Below, one piece after another: positions 25,101 through 39,193 of a stretch of DNA of 64,000 nt; the first letter of the stretch is position 1, and each line of letters opens with the position of its first letter. The position numbers and the translations under genes are program-made. The stretch lies in assembly GCA_022393335.1 (NCBI GenBank), contig JAJEKB010001158.1:73244-137243 (forward strand). Reading direction: 5' to 3'. The notes below the pieces were generated by a model that was given only the letters and a program-made list of their open reading frames with translations, had not been told where the DNA came from and made no database searches. The stretch is from Macrotrachela quadricornifera. Lineage: Eukaryota > Rotifera > Eurotatoria > Philodinida > Philodinidae.

Positions 25101-28100
25101 TAATAACAGTTTTAGCTGTACCAGGTTCACCAATTAATAATACACATTTTTCTTGTTTAGAAAGTATATTAATTAAATATGTTATACGTACATTATCAAT
25201 ATTAGGAACAAGAATAGATGCAAAATCAATTTTTTCATCTTTAGGATATTCCCATGGTTCAACATGAGTTGACCAATGTTCTGAAAAGAAAAATCAATGT
25301 TTATTCATTTATAGATTTTATACAATTTTAAATATGAAATATGAATGAATTAATTCATGAGAAAATGTGTCTAATGGCATGCGAATAGGCAATTACCAAA
25401 CTTTGTAAACGTTTGTTCATTTAACTTTTGAAAAAAAGTTCAAGTAAATTCTATAGTTCGTAAGATACGAGATTTATGATCGAAACTCAAACTGAAATCG
25501 TTTTTTTTTCTCTTATTTTTATTACTTAAAACTGTCAAACTCTAGTGTTAATAGTTTTTTTTCTTAATATAGTTTCAAACTTACCCCATTGACCATTATC
25601 ATTGACTAAATAATCAAACATAGAATCACCTTGTGAAATATTCTTTGGAATATCAATATCATTACTATTTAAAAAGTATTGTTCAAGTTTAGCTCGATCA
25701 TTTAATTCTAATAATGCACCCATACTATTAATTCAAATATTAATTTATTTGAAATTATTATCAAATTATTATACCTCCACATTAATGAAAATATAGTTAA
25801 TCTTTCTAAATAAATTTTTGTATATTCGATTTCTTTATTTAATAATCCATCAAGTAAATCAATAATCTATTAATAAGAAATAATATTAAAATTTATACAA
25901 AAATATAAACAAAAAATATTCACCTGTTTTATATAATTACATTCATAAACTTTTATTTTTGGTGAACATTTTGTAATAAGTAATTTAAATATTTCATCAA
26001 AATATTTTTCAAGTATTTCATATATATAAGTTCCAATATTTTTTATTTGTTTATTCATCCATGCTTGAAATATAGGTCGCCAAGGAAGTACAGTTGATGA
26101 CATAAAAATCATTCCACAACGTGATACAGTTGCTGGTGATGCATTATCAATATTATGTACTTCAAATACAAGTTTAACATTAGGTGCCATTGATATACGA
26201 TCACCATTAGCTAATGTTAATAATTTATTATCATCTAAAACAGAATTAAGATTTTCTATCCATATAGCATCAACAGGACCATCAAGAATAATCCACCAAG
26301 CTTCTTCTATATAGAATATAAAAAAGAATTTATATATATATATATATTTCGAAAAAAAAGAAATATACGAATTCCTGATTTTGTTGATACTTCATAAGCT
26401 TTTAAAGTACGACGCCAAAGAGTAGAAAATATTCCATCTGTCCAATCATTAGTTGCAACATCAAGAATACCAAACATTTGTGATGCTGTAATCGATTTTG
26501 GATTCATTCGATAATCACGCTAGTAATATAATCTCTAGTTGTTTTTTTTTCTTGTTTAATTCTAATATCAATTCTTACTGTATGCGTTCCTAAGATTGTT
26601 AATGCTCCTAATAAACAAATTTATCTATTAATATATTTAATTTCAATATTTTACCCATTAAAACTTGACATGATTTTGTTTTTCCAGCACCTGATGGTCC
26701 AAGTAACATAATTCCATGTCTAACACGTTGTGTTTCAAATAATTGAATAACTTTTAAATTCCAATCATTAGAATTAATTAAACCATATTCAATAGTTTTT
26801 TGACTAATAGCTTTTTGTAAATCATCATATTTTTCTTTATCTAATTTAATGCCTGGAAAAAGATCTTCTAATAATGATAAAAATAATGGTTCATCTTCAT
26901 CAATCTAAAATGAATAGAAATATATTTTATTAAAATTTTATTTTATCTTACTAATTTTGATAGATTCATATCACGTAATACACGCATTACAATTGTATCT
27001 TCAGGATCTTTTGATCGAACACGTTTTACTGTTCCAAGTGTACGAAGAACAGCAGTAATATTTCGTAAACCATAATCATAATGAACCTTATTTTAAATAA
27101 TAATAAAATATTCTTCTTTCAATAATAATCAAAGTCGGAATGCAATAGTAATGGTAACTAGTATACGACGCTTCAGTGATTAAGTAGAAGAATTCTGCAT
27201 CATAGACTGAGATTCTATTCGAAGCCACAGCTAATAAAAGTTGTAAGAAAAATACCAATTTTATCAAAAACTATCTTCGAATAGCGCAATATAATATATT
27301 CTTCTTCATTATTATATCAATTACCGATGATTATTCAATCTTACTTGTTTACTCAATTGATCTTCACAACATTTATAAAGTGTAAAGAATTTTTGTGCAA
27401 GATTTGTATTATCCAAAAAGCCACCACTAGCTAATTTAACACGCATTATGATTTGTCGATCAGGTACCATCATTGCTAGAGAGTTATAATAGTAACAAAA
27501 AGAATATTTTTTGTTTATTTACATACCAACACTACGAAAATTAATTTTTAAATTTTCTGGTAATTCTTGTCGACCAGCATAACCAGGATTCATAGTTATT
27601 ATTATTGCAAATGTATCATTTAATGTAACTTTATCACCATCAGTAAAAAGAAATTCTTTACGTTGTTCACGTTTTGATTGTAATAAACATTGAATTTGTT
27701 GTGCTGCTACGGATAAGACAGGTAGATTTATTCGATTAAATCTAATTTATAAATAATAATTAAAAATATAAAATCATATTACAAAAGAAAAAAACAAATT
27801 GAATTACTCATCAAAACATCCCCAACAACCACTTATAGCTAAACCTTTATATGTTTTACCAAGACCACGATAATCAAATTGATCAGAACAATTTTGTACT
27901 ATACAATATTTTCCTAATGTTCGAGCCATATCTTTCGTTGTTTCTGTTTTGCCTGTTCCGGCTAAAAATAAACAAATTCTGTATAGTACAATTTCCTATC
28001 TTAACGAAAGATGATTATAAGTTCTAACTTTCTTACGAATCAGCTGCTTAGATATATCTAAAATCTCACGTAAAAAACAGTGAATAGACATATTAAGACT

Positions 28101-31100
28101 TGAAAAACAGTTTAAGTAGTTTGTAATAATTCAAAAATGATGTGATAAATAATTTGTTTTTATAATTGGTATGCAAAAATAAATATAAAATATTACCTGG
28201 TCCTGCTGGACTTGCTCCATATGACATAGCTAAAGAATAATCAAATATATATTATTGATTCTATAATGTATATACCTAATGCTTGTGCAATCGAGATATA
28301 ACATCTAGAAAAATGATAAAAAAAAATTTTTTTTAGATTTATTTTTTATTTTTACCGATCAGTAAGTGGTGTAATAACAAGTCTTTCAGGACATCCTAAT
28401 GCTTCATTATCATATATAAAAGTAACATCAGTAATTTTAACAAGAAGTAAATCTTCATCTTCTCGAAAATAAAATCTACATTGTTTAGCCCAATCAAAAT
28501 CTAAATCTGATCGTATTCCTGTTATATAAAGTTCTTGAAAAATATCACGTTGATGAAGATGTATTGTTATTAATGTTTCATATTTTAATCTTTGATATTT
28601 TGTTAGATCAACTTTAAATTTAAAAAAAAATTAGAAATAAAGGTTAATAAAAATCAATTTTTATACATGTTGTTTTATCAATAAATTGATTAAGCATATC
28701 TAAAAAATATTTATTTGTTTCATTCATAAGATTTTTATTAATTATTGCGTCTTGTAATGCTTTTTCACAACGTTGGGTCCAAACAATTTGGATAATTAAA
28801 AGACCTAATTGAGCTATTTCTTGTTCGATAAATTTATATAAATCAAAATCTTCATAACTCATCTTTTCAATACTACGTCGAATATATTGATGAATAGTTT
28901 TTTGATGTGTACGTAAAAAATCATTTAACCATTCTTCTACTTGTCCTTTTGCTATTACATCTTTATAAAATGAAATTTTCTCATCTAATTAACAGAAAAA
29001 TTCTATTATTTCTATGATTTAAATTAAGAATATTATACCATCTCTTGTTGTCATGGATAAAATACGATCAGTTTCTTTTGAATGAAATTCAACAGATTTT
29101 ATCTAAATCAATCGAAAGAAAAAAAATAATTCGAATTATAATATGAAATAAACTCTTTACAGCTTCTGTAAATGAACTTAAATATGGTTGAATTTTAGTT
29201 GGATCTGATGCTTGACCAAGAATTTCAAGCATAACTGGATCAGATAAAAAATAAAATCTTGGAAATACACCACGTTTTGCTTCTAAATAACCAGCAAGAC
29301 TTTTTTGACAAAGTTCTAATTGTTCAAGCATATTATTTAATAATGGAAATAATGTTTCATCTGATGTACAACATGATAATACATTTGGATTTTCCTATAT
29401 AAATAAAATCAAAATCATAGTAATTCATTCATTATCATTTGAAAGTTTACTTTTGCTTTTGACATTAATTTAATCCATGTTTTATCTACATTGGCAAAAC
29501 GACGTGCTTCTTGTGGCATTTGTTTGGCAATATCACCACTAACAAATACCGCTTCTATATAAAAAACAAATTTTATTTAATTAAATATATGTGAATGGAT
29601 GAGCGATTTTGTTACATGAACATGATTGTCATATGATTAGGAATGCACGCGTAGTATCAGTCAAGAAACTATATTTGTGAAGTACAAGTTCTTATCCATG
29701 AAATATATCGTAGGGCAGAGATTCTTGCCTATATGTTTTTCACATAGTTATTTCTTCGAATAATGTGTGGACCTTCATATCATTCTATACAGTTTAATGC
29801 GCTAATTTCGAATACCATCTTAATTTTTTAAAAGTGTAACATAGATGCCTAGAATCGGATTTCTAACTGACTCCTTGGATTTTTGATAATCTTCTATAAA
29901 GGCTCAGATAGGATTTAATGAGTTGATGTTGATATGGTTTTTCTAATATAAATACGGCACTATTTGGCAGAAATTTGGACTCAATCGGATTTTATTTTTT
30001 TTGCAACATTTACAATATATTAAACGATAGATTTTCAGTGTAGAGATTGTTTGTATTCTATACTGAATTAACCCTTCTGTTCCCAATAATATACATTATC
30101 TTTTATTTTGTAGATGAAAGATATATCAAATGTACTAGATTTTGCAAAATTTAATTGTAAGAAAAGCCACTAATTAAAACATAGTATTATAGGAATTATT
30201 TGAACTTTTATTCACCTAAATAAATCCATAAATTTTGTACTTGCATCCATTTTGTTAATATTTCAGCACAAATAGCTAAATCGGCAATATATTTTTGTAT
30301 TTGATTTTTAAAAAAAATATTATAACGATTTGATGCTAATGCAGCTAAAATTAAATTTGAATCATCAATAGCTGAAAGTATTTCTGATGTTTCTTGTCCA
30401 CGTAATAATAATTCACCACGATTTTTAAATGAAGCAAATTTAAATTCCCTTTGACGCCATTCAAGTTCAATTGATAATAATTTCGATTCAATATCACGTT
30501 CTTTTTGTGCTGTTATTGATATATCTTCAATTTCTTCACGAAATTTTATTAATGGAACATTCATAACATGTTTTAATGAAAATATTAATGGATCATTATA
30601 TGGTATTTGAATATTAGATAACTTTTCTATTCGTTCCCAATGACGAGACTATTGAGAAAGAAAAAAATTTCTGTTTTTTTTTTTCTTGAAATAAATCAAT
30701 TTATTTATATACTTGCATAGCTGGATTAATTAATAATTCAAGTAATGGTAAACATTCATTAAAATCATCTAATTTTTTCTTTAATTCACTATAAGCTGGC
30801 CATGTTTTTAAACCTTTTGGTAATTTTTTCAATTTATCTGAAAAAAAAATGATATAATTCAGATGAATGAATTTCACTAATCAACAATATTCGAGAGAAA
30901 TTCGAGCAAAAGAAAATTGCTAATACATTTGACAGTTGAATTTCGATTGTGTCCAATACTCGAAGCTTTGAGATCTCTATCTGACTTTCATTTATCGAAA
31001 TAGTAGTATATTTTAACATTGGAATCCGAATTTCATTTCATCATCTACCTAGGCGAAACTCATAGACGTCCTGGGCGTGTTTATGATTCTCCGAGTAATT

Positions 31101-34100
31101 CTTCAAAATGTAGTTCAAAAAAGTGGTAAAATTGTTTCTAAAAATTCTATCATGCCAGGATCTTCAGAACAAAATTATTATTTACTTTGAAATTCTTGTA
31201 TTTCATTTGTAATTTGTTCAATATGAAAATCTTTCCAATTAGTTTCATAATAAATTTCCATTGTTTTGAGAACATTATTATAAAGACCATAAAGACGTTT
31301 AAGATAATTAAGTTGTTTTTTAATTGTTTGTAAATGAATATATTCAGTTTTTTCTAAACCAAATAATTCTTCACCAGATAAAAATGTTTCATAACGTTTC
31401 CATAAATCATTAAATTGTGATTCAAAATATGTTAGACGATCACTTGCTTCTCGTGCTGGTAAACCTTCAATCATTGGACCATTTTGATTATAATCTTCAA
31501 CAAAATTTTCTACATCAATTTTGAATTGTTCAGTATCAATGAGAAAACGATCGAGAAATGATTGTTGAGCATTAGCAAGGTCATGTGTAACATGTTTAGC
31601 TCGTTTAAGTAGACGTTCATGAGTATTACGAAGCATTTCAATAGCTAGTTGTTCTTCTTGTGGAATATCAATTGAATAACGTTTAAATAAATTATAAACT
31701 TCCTTTATTTAATGAAGAAAACAAAAATCAAAAGATATTTAATACACATGACAAGATTAGATCTTAGGATCAGAAAGATTGTATTGGAAGTGAAGAAGAT
31801 TAGACATGTTCTAGTTTAAATTACAAATTTTAATCTTTTGAGAATAGAGAATGTGCATATACGTTATAAGCTATTCCACATATTATAATTTTTTTTATTT
31901 TAATTTTGCAGAAGTTGCAAAAATCCATTTTTTTTCTTCCCGGAAGGCTATACAATTCTATGAAATCTCTATATCTTGTGAAACTACGAATATTAATAAA
32001 GCTTTAATCTCATAGACCATCAGGCGTTGATTTTTATAAGGCTGGTAGAAGACACTATGTTCTCTTATATCTTACTTCTAATGGTTCGATTGTATGATCA
32101 ACAAATACAAAATTTTCTTTTAATGTATCAAGTGCATTAATAACAAATCGTACATCATCAAGATCTCGTAATTGTCGATTTAAACGTGGTTCATTTTTTT
32201 TTAAAAAATCATTTATACTGATAAATTTCATTCGATAATGTATTCGAATATATTTAGCAAATATTAATTCAATTTGTCGAATTTCATCAAATAAATTTAA
32301 TTTTAATTTATTTGTAACATATCGAAATGGTTCAATATCTTTTGATTCAGATATACGTTTAATTAAATCACGTGTATTATCAAAATCAGCAAATATTGAT
32401 CGTATAATAGCATATCCAGGATTTGATAAAATAAATTTTTTTGCTTGATTTACTTTATTTATTTCCCATAAATCACGAAATTCATAATATTCTTCTAATT
32501 CTTTTTCAAATCTATATAATAATAATAAAAAAAAAAGAAATCTTGATAAAAATTAAATTTATTATTACCGAAAACTATTTTCGACAAAGAAATTACCAAT
32601 ATTTTGATATAATTTAATTAATTCTTTATTATTTGCTATTGTATTATAATATGTTTTAGCTAAAAAAATGATATTATGTCATTAAATTGGAACCAAAAGA
32701 GAACAATTGTATTACAAATGTTTTCTTTGTTCAAAATTTCGAACAATTATAAATACTGGTTCGATTTTACGAGAAAAAAAAATATATATATATTTTTTGT
32801 ATAGTGTGTAAAGCTGATAACTTTATGAGAAAATACAGTCATTTAGAAGAGGCATTTGGATCACGTAAAAGGCTACAATCATTACTAGTTTAACTATTTA
32901 TGTGCAAAGATGTGTGCAATACTTTCTCAGGAGTAGATCACGCATGAAGAGTTAGATAAATTAGTATATGTAGTGGATAGAGATGGACAAATCGGAACCA
33001 AAATAGGCTGGTCCCGCTCATGTCTCCTAGTGGATGTTACTAACTCTAATCTATTATTAACATTTGTCTACTTCAATAGTACTCAAACTGTTTAGTGCAA
33101 TTGAAAACTCGAAAACACTTGCATAGTAAATCTTTTTGATTATTAGTATTTAATGTTAACTAAAACATCAAAGCATAATTTATCAAAATGAACTCTTCAT
33201 TACCTTGCTGAATTGGTCTTAAATTTCCTTCTCCATCATCATATATCTTATCTATTTCTATACTTCCACTTGATGGTAATAATTCCGAAAAATCATGCAT
33301 TGGATAATTATGTATAAGTTTACTATCAACATGTCGTACTTCACCCCATTTTCGTACACCATGAAATATATTTAAAACATAATTAACTAATTGATGCATT
33401 AATTGTTGAACTTCATCAATATTTGGATTTAAAACAATCATAGATGAATGTAATTCAACATTAGTTAATATTAATGGATGTTTTATATGATCATTTCTAT
33501 TAATATTTGCATCGATTGTATCAATAGGATATAATCGAAGTTTTTTTAATCGAGGTTTTATTTGAATTCTTATATAGGAGAAAAAAATATTTTTTTGATA
33601 AGATAAAAATAAGAATTGAAAAGTATTTTACAATGTTGGATTAGTTCGATTTTTAATCATTTCAAATGTATTTTTAGCACATAATGTTAATGCTTCAATT
33701 AAACGAGTTTCAAATGAACTAAGAAATTCATTACCTAAAAGAAATCTTAATATATAAATCTTTAAAATTTTATCTTACAAAGTTCATTAAAACGTTCCCA
33801 TTCATTTGATGGTTCAAGCATTAATTGAGTTTGATTTTTTGGTTTTTTCTCTGCTTGAACAAACATTTGTATTGCTAATTTTTGTATTGTTGAAAGTTGC
33901 ATGAAATCTACAAAAAAAAGTATTTTTCTTAATTAATTATTATTTTATCTGACAATAAATTATACCAATATCTCCAATTTTTTGTTCAAAAACTTTTGTT
34001 TTATAACCAATTTTATCAAAAAACATTTTAATAACATGTAAAACAGTTGATTCAATTTGCATTGATAATGAATTAAGTTTATCAGCTTTAATAATAATTT

Positions 34101-37100
34101 GTTGACGAATTTCATGAATAAATTGTTTAAGATCAATTGATTCATCAGGAAATTCAAGAATTTCAAAACGTGATATTTCATTTATTGGTTCGTCTATACG
34201 ATGAATTATTAATGATGATATTTGACTTAAAAAATCTGATATTAACGAAATTTTTTCTTCAGCTGGAAGAAATAATTCATCAAGATTTTTTGATAACCAA
34301 TTAAGACGATTTAAACCAATTGAAAGAGTATTGTCAACCTAGACTACATAAACTTATGTCGGCCTATGAAGTCATATGATGTAGATAAAATCGATTAGTC
34401 ATTGTTAGAGAATATGTTATGAGATCAGTTCAAAATATACTAACTTACAGAGACCGATTTATTCAGTATCAAATGAATTCAAAACATCTCTATTTTAACA
34501 ACTTATTGTATTAAATTTTGAAAATGGATGTTAAATAGATTTGAACTACTTTTTCAAAATGTGTAGAATTGGAATATGACTTTTTGCAGTACTCGTATTC
34601 GAAAAAGTGTGTGGTTGCCGAACTCTGATGATTATTTACATATTTAATCAAGAAGAGATATTGATAAAATTTTTAAAAATTCTAAAATTATTCATATATT
34701 AACATCTTTGGTTTATCATTTGCAAGCATAATTCTAGTCATTAATCATTTTAACTTTCAAATCTATAAATTAAACTAGATCGATAAATCATTCTCTTACT
34801 TGTATTATTACTTTTTCCACTAATTCATAACTAGTTGGATGTGCTTTAGCTAACAATGCCGAAAGATCTTTAAGTAATTTCTAAAAAATTTTAATATTTT
34901 AACTTTAAATATATTTTTACCTTTTGTTTTTCTTAACATACCTTTAATCTTTCATAATATAATCGAATTCTATTTCTATCTAACAATAATTTATATCCTA
35001 AATCTGGCATTGTTATTGAATATCTTGCTAATAATTCACATTCACGTAAAGTAACATCAATAAATGGATCATAATTAATATATAATTGTCGAATAAGATT
35101 TTGTCGAATAAGAAGTGGTTTACACATTATATTAACAATATCATCTAATGTATTATACCTAAATAACCAAAATATTTTAATTTATGTATTTTAGAAATGA
35201 AAAAAAAAATACCAATGACGATGATATAAAAGTTCATAAATTGAAAATCCATTAGCAATTATAATAAAATCTTCTGTAATCTTTTTCATAATTGGATGAT
35301 CTTTTAATTCCATTCGTTTAATAAATTCTCCATAAGGAATTTGTATACGTTTATACATTCGTCGTGCCCATAGAATTCGACCTAAAATAATTTTTTTTGT
35401 CAAAAAAAGATAAGCTATGTATTACCAATAATTGGTGAATGATCTCTTTCAATATTTGGTGTATTTCGACAATGATTATAAATATTTTTTATTTTCTAAA
35501 TAAATCAATAATTTTTAATTAAATAAATCAAATTATTTATTTTTTGATCACTTCAAGTTCTTCTTTTTCATACCATTGAATAATATCAATTAAAAATTCC
35601 ATTGGATCAAAAAATTTTATATGTAAATGTTCATAACGTATAAATAATTTCAATGCATTGTAAGAATTATGTGACGGTGAATGAAGTATACGATGAAGAT
35701 CTTTATTAAATATTTGATAAAGTTTTTCCTATAAAATAATTACAATCAATGAAAATATGAATATATGTCACAGATCAATCTCGGATTCCAGAATGGCCTA
35801 GTCCAATCTCAAAACTCACTAAAATTGTCAGTCCAATCTAAGATTCGCCTAGGTCAAACTCGGATAAATTTGTTCAAGAAGACAGCTGAATTTCAGCAAT
35901 CGAATGATATCTGTTTTAAATGTACAACAACTTGAGAGAATGAAAAATGAGAGTCATATATTGTGAATGAGATGTAGGTTTATACTTAAAAACCTTGCTT
36001 TTTTGATGAGAGAAGAACGTAATTTGAACTTTTTTGTTGTGATATTTCAAACCGAACTTTTAAAAAAATATTTTGAAGCTTAAAGAACAAGGAACTAAAA
36101 TATTCTCAGCAAAGTTTTTGAAAGAATGCATCGAAGCCACTAACCCTGCTTTTTCTTAAATACATCCTTCAATGTAAACTCATCTAGATGCTTGGTAAAA
36201 GCAATGAATTTCTCTACTCGATATACGCTCATAAAAACTTCATATAGTGTAGAAATATGTAAGAAATAAAGGACTTTAGTCTCCGCTTTGTCGATGTTCA
36301 TATTATTCTTTATTCTTATACGCAATTTATTTATGAAAGTCAGATGTAGCTTGAGTTACTAAATACTCTATCCTGCTTTGACCTAGACGAATCTTAGATT
36401 GGCCTGTGACAAATATATATATATATTGATTTATGAATACATCAATATTTGAAAGAACATGATATAATTGATTATAAAATAGATCAAATTGTTGATCATT
36501 TGAATCGAATAAATCAAATTTAAATGAAATAAATTCATTTTGAATTTTATTATAAATAGGAATAATTTGTTCAAGATTATCAATTTGAGATTGTGATAAA
36601 AGTGAATAGATTTCAAATGATTCAATTATTTCACGAAACTAAAATATATTGAATATTATATTTATTTTAATAAATAATTATTTTTTAATACTTTATTTAA
36701 ACGTTGATTAAGATAATTAAGTTTACCAAGTAAATGACGTTCGGAAAGATAAGAATTATTTTTATTGGAATAATGATTTTCAATTTTTTGTTTGATTTTT
36801 ATAAATATTTCTCGATATATTTCATATAAATTATTTATATTATTAATACGTTTTAATAATTCTTTTCTATCAAGTGTTCGAATATCAATTGTATGATTAT
36901 TTGTTAAATAATTTTTACAACTGATTACTATTTGATTGTTTATCTAAAATTTGAATAATATTAAGTAATCTATTTGAAAACAAAAACTTACAGAGACAAG
37001 TAAACCAGCAATTTTTTCAGGTTTAGAATAAAATTCTGAACATGAATTAATAAGAACAATAGTATTAAGAAGATTAGTAAGATTTTCTTGAATTTCAAGC

Positions 37101-39193
37101 TAAAAAGAAATAAAAGTTTGAAATTCTTTTATTATGTAATCAATGTTGGATTCAATTCGACTTCAGATATTCGATATTCAAGGAAATTTAAATTGATGCA
37201 TCCAATCACAAAGATAAATGTATCACTTCAATAATCTAGTATAACAACATTGGTTAGTGCTATAACCTTAGTCTGATACAAATATAACTGTCGAATAATT
37301 AGTTCGTGTTTCGTGCTACGATGGCATCATCTGACATTTCATGAATTAAAATGTGTTATATTAGTCTTATTAATAATCTTTGTTTGTTTTTTTTCAGTAG
37401 GTAGTCAATGTTTAATGTTCCATCGATTGATATCCAGTCTGCAAATGAGGTATTACTGAACGAATTTGTTACTTTGTCCTTAACAATTTTACTGTAACTT
37501 AAGGGAAAACTTTCACTGATTTAGCTTATTAAAACACTTTTAAAATGTATTGATTGTATTTCATTCTCGTTATTATTAAAACAGAGGATTAATTCACATC
37601 ATTTTTTTAATCAATTTAAGCATTTCAATATACTTCTTCAATTTGTCAATTCATTTAACATTTCTCTCCTTATATATTAAATTTACCGGATCATTACGAT
37701 AAAGTGGTCCAATATGTTTAGCAATAATCATTAAAAATTTATAATGATCACGTGCTTCATTAATACTTTCTGTTAATTTCTTATCAATTTCTCTCCATTC
37801 CTTAACAAAATAAAAAACGAAATTTTCAATAAAAATTTTTCTATAATTAATTCTTATACAAACAATTGAACGTGGACTAGCAGCAATATTAAGTAAATAA
37901 ATAACAGCTCGATGACGAGGTAATCGAAGTTGTGTCATAATATAATGTATTTGTACAATTTGTTTTCTCCAATAATTTAATTCATTTAATGGACCTGAAT
38001 CAGACATTATTTGTCGAACTAATGTATTTGTTCGATAAAACTAAAAAACAAAATCAATTAATTAATTAAAAAAATAAAAATATCTAAATAATACATTTTG
38101 AATATCTTTTATCCATTCTAAAATAGTTTGTTCTGATTGTTGAATTAATTCAGTATCTTGTGCAAAACGTAAAAGTGAATTTGGATTAAGAATTTCTTGT
38201 GTATCATGTCTTAAACGTATAGGTACTTTATATAATTGTATACAATCAATAAATGATTTATGTATTATTCGAAAAAAATTTGCATTTTGTTCAATTTGAT
38301 ATATTAAATTAAATTTAATTCGATCAATATTTTCATTTAATAAATTTAATTTATTCCATTCATCAGCTTTTTTTATTGTTGGTAAATAACTAAGTAAAAT
38401 AGTTTCAAGATTTATAATTAAATCAAAATTTTCTTGATCAAAATTCATTGAAAAAATAACTAATTCCTAGTGAATTAAAATATAAAATATACAATATTTT
38501 TAGTAAGTATTTAAACATACATTTTTAAAATTTTTATCTGTTAATTTTATTTTATTTGGTTTTATAAAAATTATACCACCATCTTGAAATGATTTATCTA
38601 TTCCAATCTAATATTTTTCTTTTTTTTTTGATTAAAAAGAAAGAAATTAATGACATACTCCAATACAATTTTCATCATTTTTTATTGATTGATTCAATTG
38701 TGATAGACCTATATTAAATCGATTTTATTTGATATATTGAAACTTCTTTAAAATATTTACCAATACTTGATCCTTCATTAAAACGATTTCGTTCTTGAGG
38801 ATCACAGAAAAATATAGGTAGAATATGAATATTTTCATTATTAATAAAATCTTGAATATTATTCCACTGAAATAAATATTCTAAATAATAGATATTTTTT
38901 TTTTAAAAGAAATATTCTCTATATACATTGTTTATTTCTTGACAATACTCAGCAATTAAATTTGATTCCAAATCAGAAAAAAATGTTAAAATATCGAAGA
39001 TATATGTATGAATATAATTAATTATGTTATTTAAAGCATTTTCTTTTATTATTATGATTTCATCTTGATTGTCTTTCTCAATTTCTTCTGAGGCAATAGT
39101 CGGTTGAATATTTGTACGCTGTTCATTGATTGGCTCGATAAGAACATTACTAATTTCTGTTTCAGGTTGTATAATACCTTCTGTATTAGCCAT
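13141..39193 (-). CDS. Axonemal outer-arm dynein heavy chain, DNAH5/DNAH8 class
   Basis: A motor ATPase of ciliary outer arms that slides doublet microtubules. The gene has dozens of exons with mostly 50-70-bp introns. It starts at ATG 39193 (MANTEGIIQ), and the N-terminal tail and linker occupy roughly 39.2-28.6 kb. AAA1 has the P-loop [14 protein letters not shown], split by the intron 27962-28196, then CWGCFDE near 27.8 kb. AAA2 has [10 protein letters not shown] (26677-26700). AAA3 has GEPGTAKT (25108-25131) and Walker [13 protein letters not shown]4 has [10 protein letters not shown] near 23.35-23.38 kb. The coiled-coil stalk and microtubule-binding region lie at about 22.4-19.7 kb. AAA5 has [12 protein letters not shown] (about 19.1 kb), and AAA6 and the C-terminal domain follow. 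The terminus [16 protein letters not shown] is typical of DNAH5/DNAH8 rather than the beta chains. All ATP sites look intact. Longer introns (for example 15.9-17.5, 20.3-21.05, 21.2-22.2 and 35.7-36.4 kb) carry other features. Exon borders were not all resolved. Confidence 0.93.
16041..16714. mobile_element. Inverted-repeat element in a dynein intron (about 670 bp)
   Basis: The left arm (about 16041-16148) includes AGAGCGTGAGCTGCCAATCA and TAGCAAATGCTTCCTTCCGA. The right arm (about 16597-16714) carries the mirrored CGGAAGGAAGCATTTGCTAA and CAGCTCATGCTCT, then A/T-rich ends mirrored as CTCGAAAAA against TTTTTCCGAG. The arms are about 105 bp with roughly 80 percent identity. The interior is non-coding. 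The exact ends and the target duplication are unclear because the flanks are A/T-rich. It lies in a 1.65-kb intron, far longer than the usual 55 bp. Confidence 0.65.
20535..20543 (+). promoter_or_regulatory. TATA box of the nested cystatin gene
   Basis: TATATAAAG sits about 66 bp upstream of the cystatin ATG, inside the dynein intron and on the strand opposite to dynein. The spacing would place transcription start near 20565-20570 with a short 5' leader. This supports independent transcription of the nested gene. Confidence 0.4.
20609..20962 (+). CDS. Secreted cystatin, nested antisense in a dynein intron
   Basis: An intact 117-residue single-exon protein. Residues 1-18 ([18 protein letters not shown]) form a signal peptide. 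The mature protein opens with [15 protein letters not shown], carrying the conserved N-terminal glycine, then a long helix (about 40-64) and the first inhibitory hairpin QLVAG at 71-75, matching the cystatin QxVxG motif. Two cysteines (97 and 116) could form the single C-terminal disulphide. The Pro-Trp of the second hairpin is not evident. Cystatins insert this wedge into the active cleft of papain-type cysteine proteases; a secreted form may act in the gut or body cavity. The whole gene lies within intron 20327-21051 of the dynein gene, transcribed in the opposite direction. Start chosen because the signal peptide begins directly at this ATG. Confidence 0.88.
   Translation: MLKLAAVFLATMLVVISAKTLPGVAVGGYQDRPELLTDSNVKALASFAAEHLALTQNLVLNHLTLTRVQTQLVAGLNYKIDFTAEPVNGSDTKLKSCHALIYVRFDGTKRITEASCN
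35767..36410. mobile_element. Inverted-repeat element in a dynein intron (about 640 bp)
   Basis: The left end is GTCACAGATCAATCTCGGAT. The right end, read inward, is GTCACAGGCCAATCTAAGAT followed by TCGTCTAGGTCAAAGCAGGATA. A second copy of the sub-terminal unit, CCAATCTAAGATTCGCCTAG, lies inside the left arm near 35832. The flanking 8-mers GAATATAT and AAATATAT differ at one position, which could be an hAT-type 8-bp target duplication, though the sequence is low complexity. No transposase frame is present. Confidence 0.5.

Noticed and set aside
36140..36325. 61-codon minus-strand frame within a dynein intron
   Set aside because: Inside the inverted-repeat element and not bounded by splice sites that keep the dynein frame.
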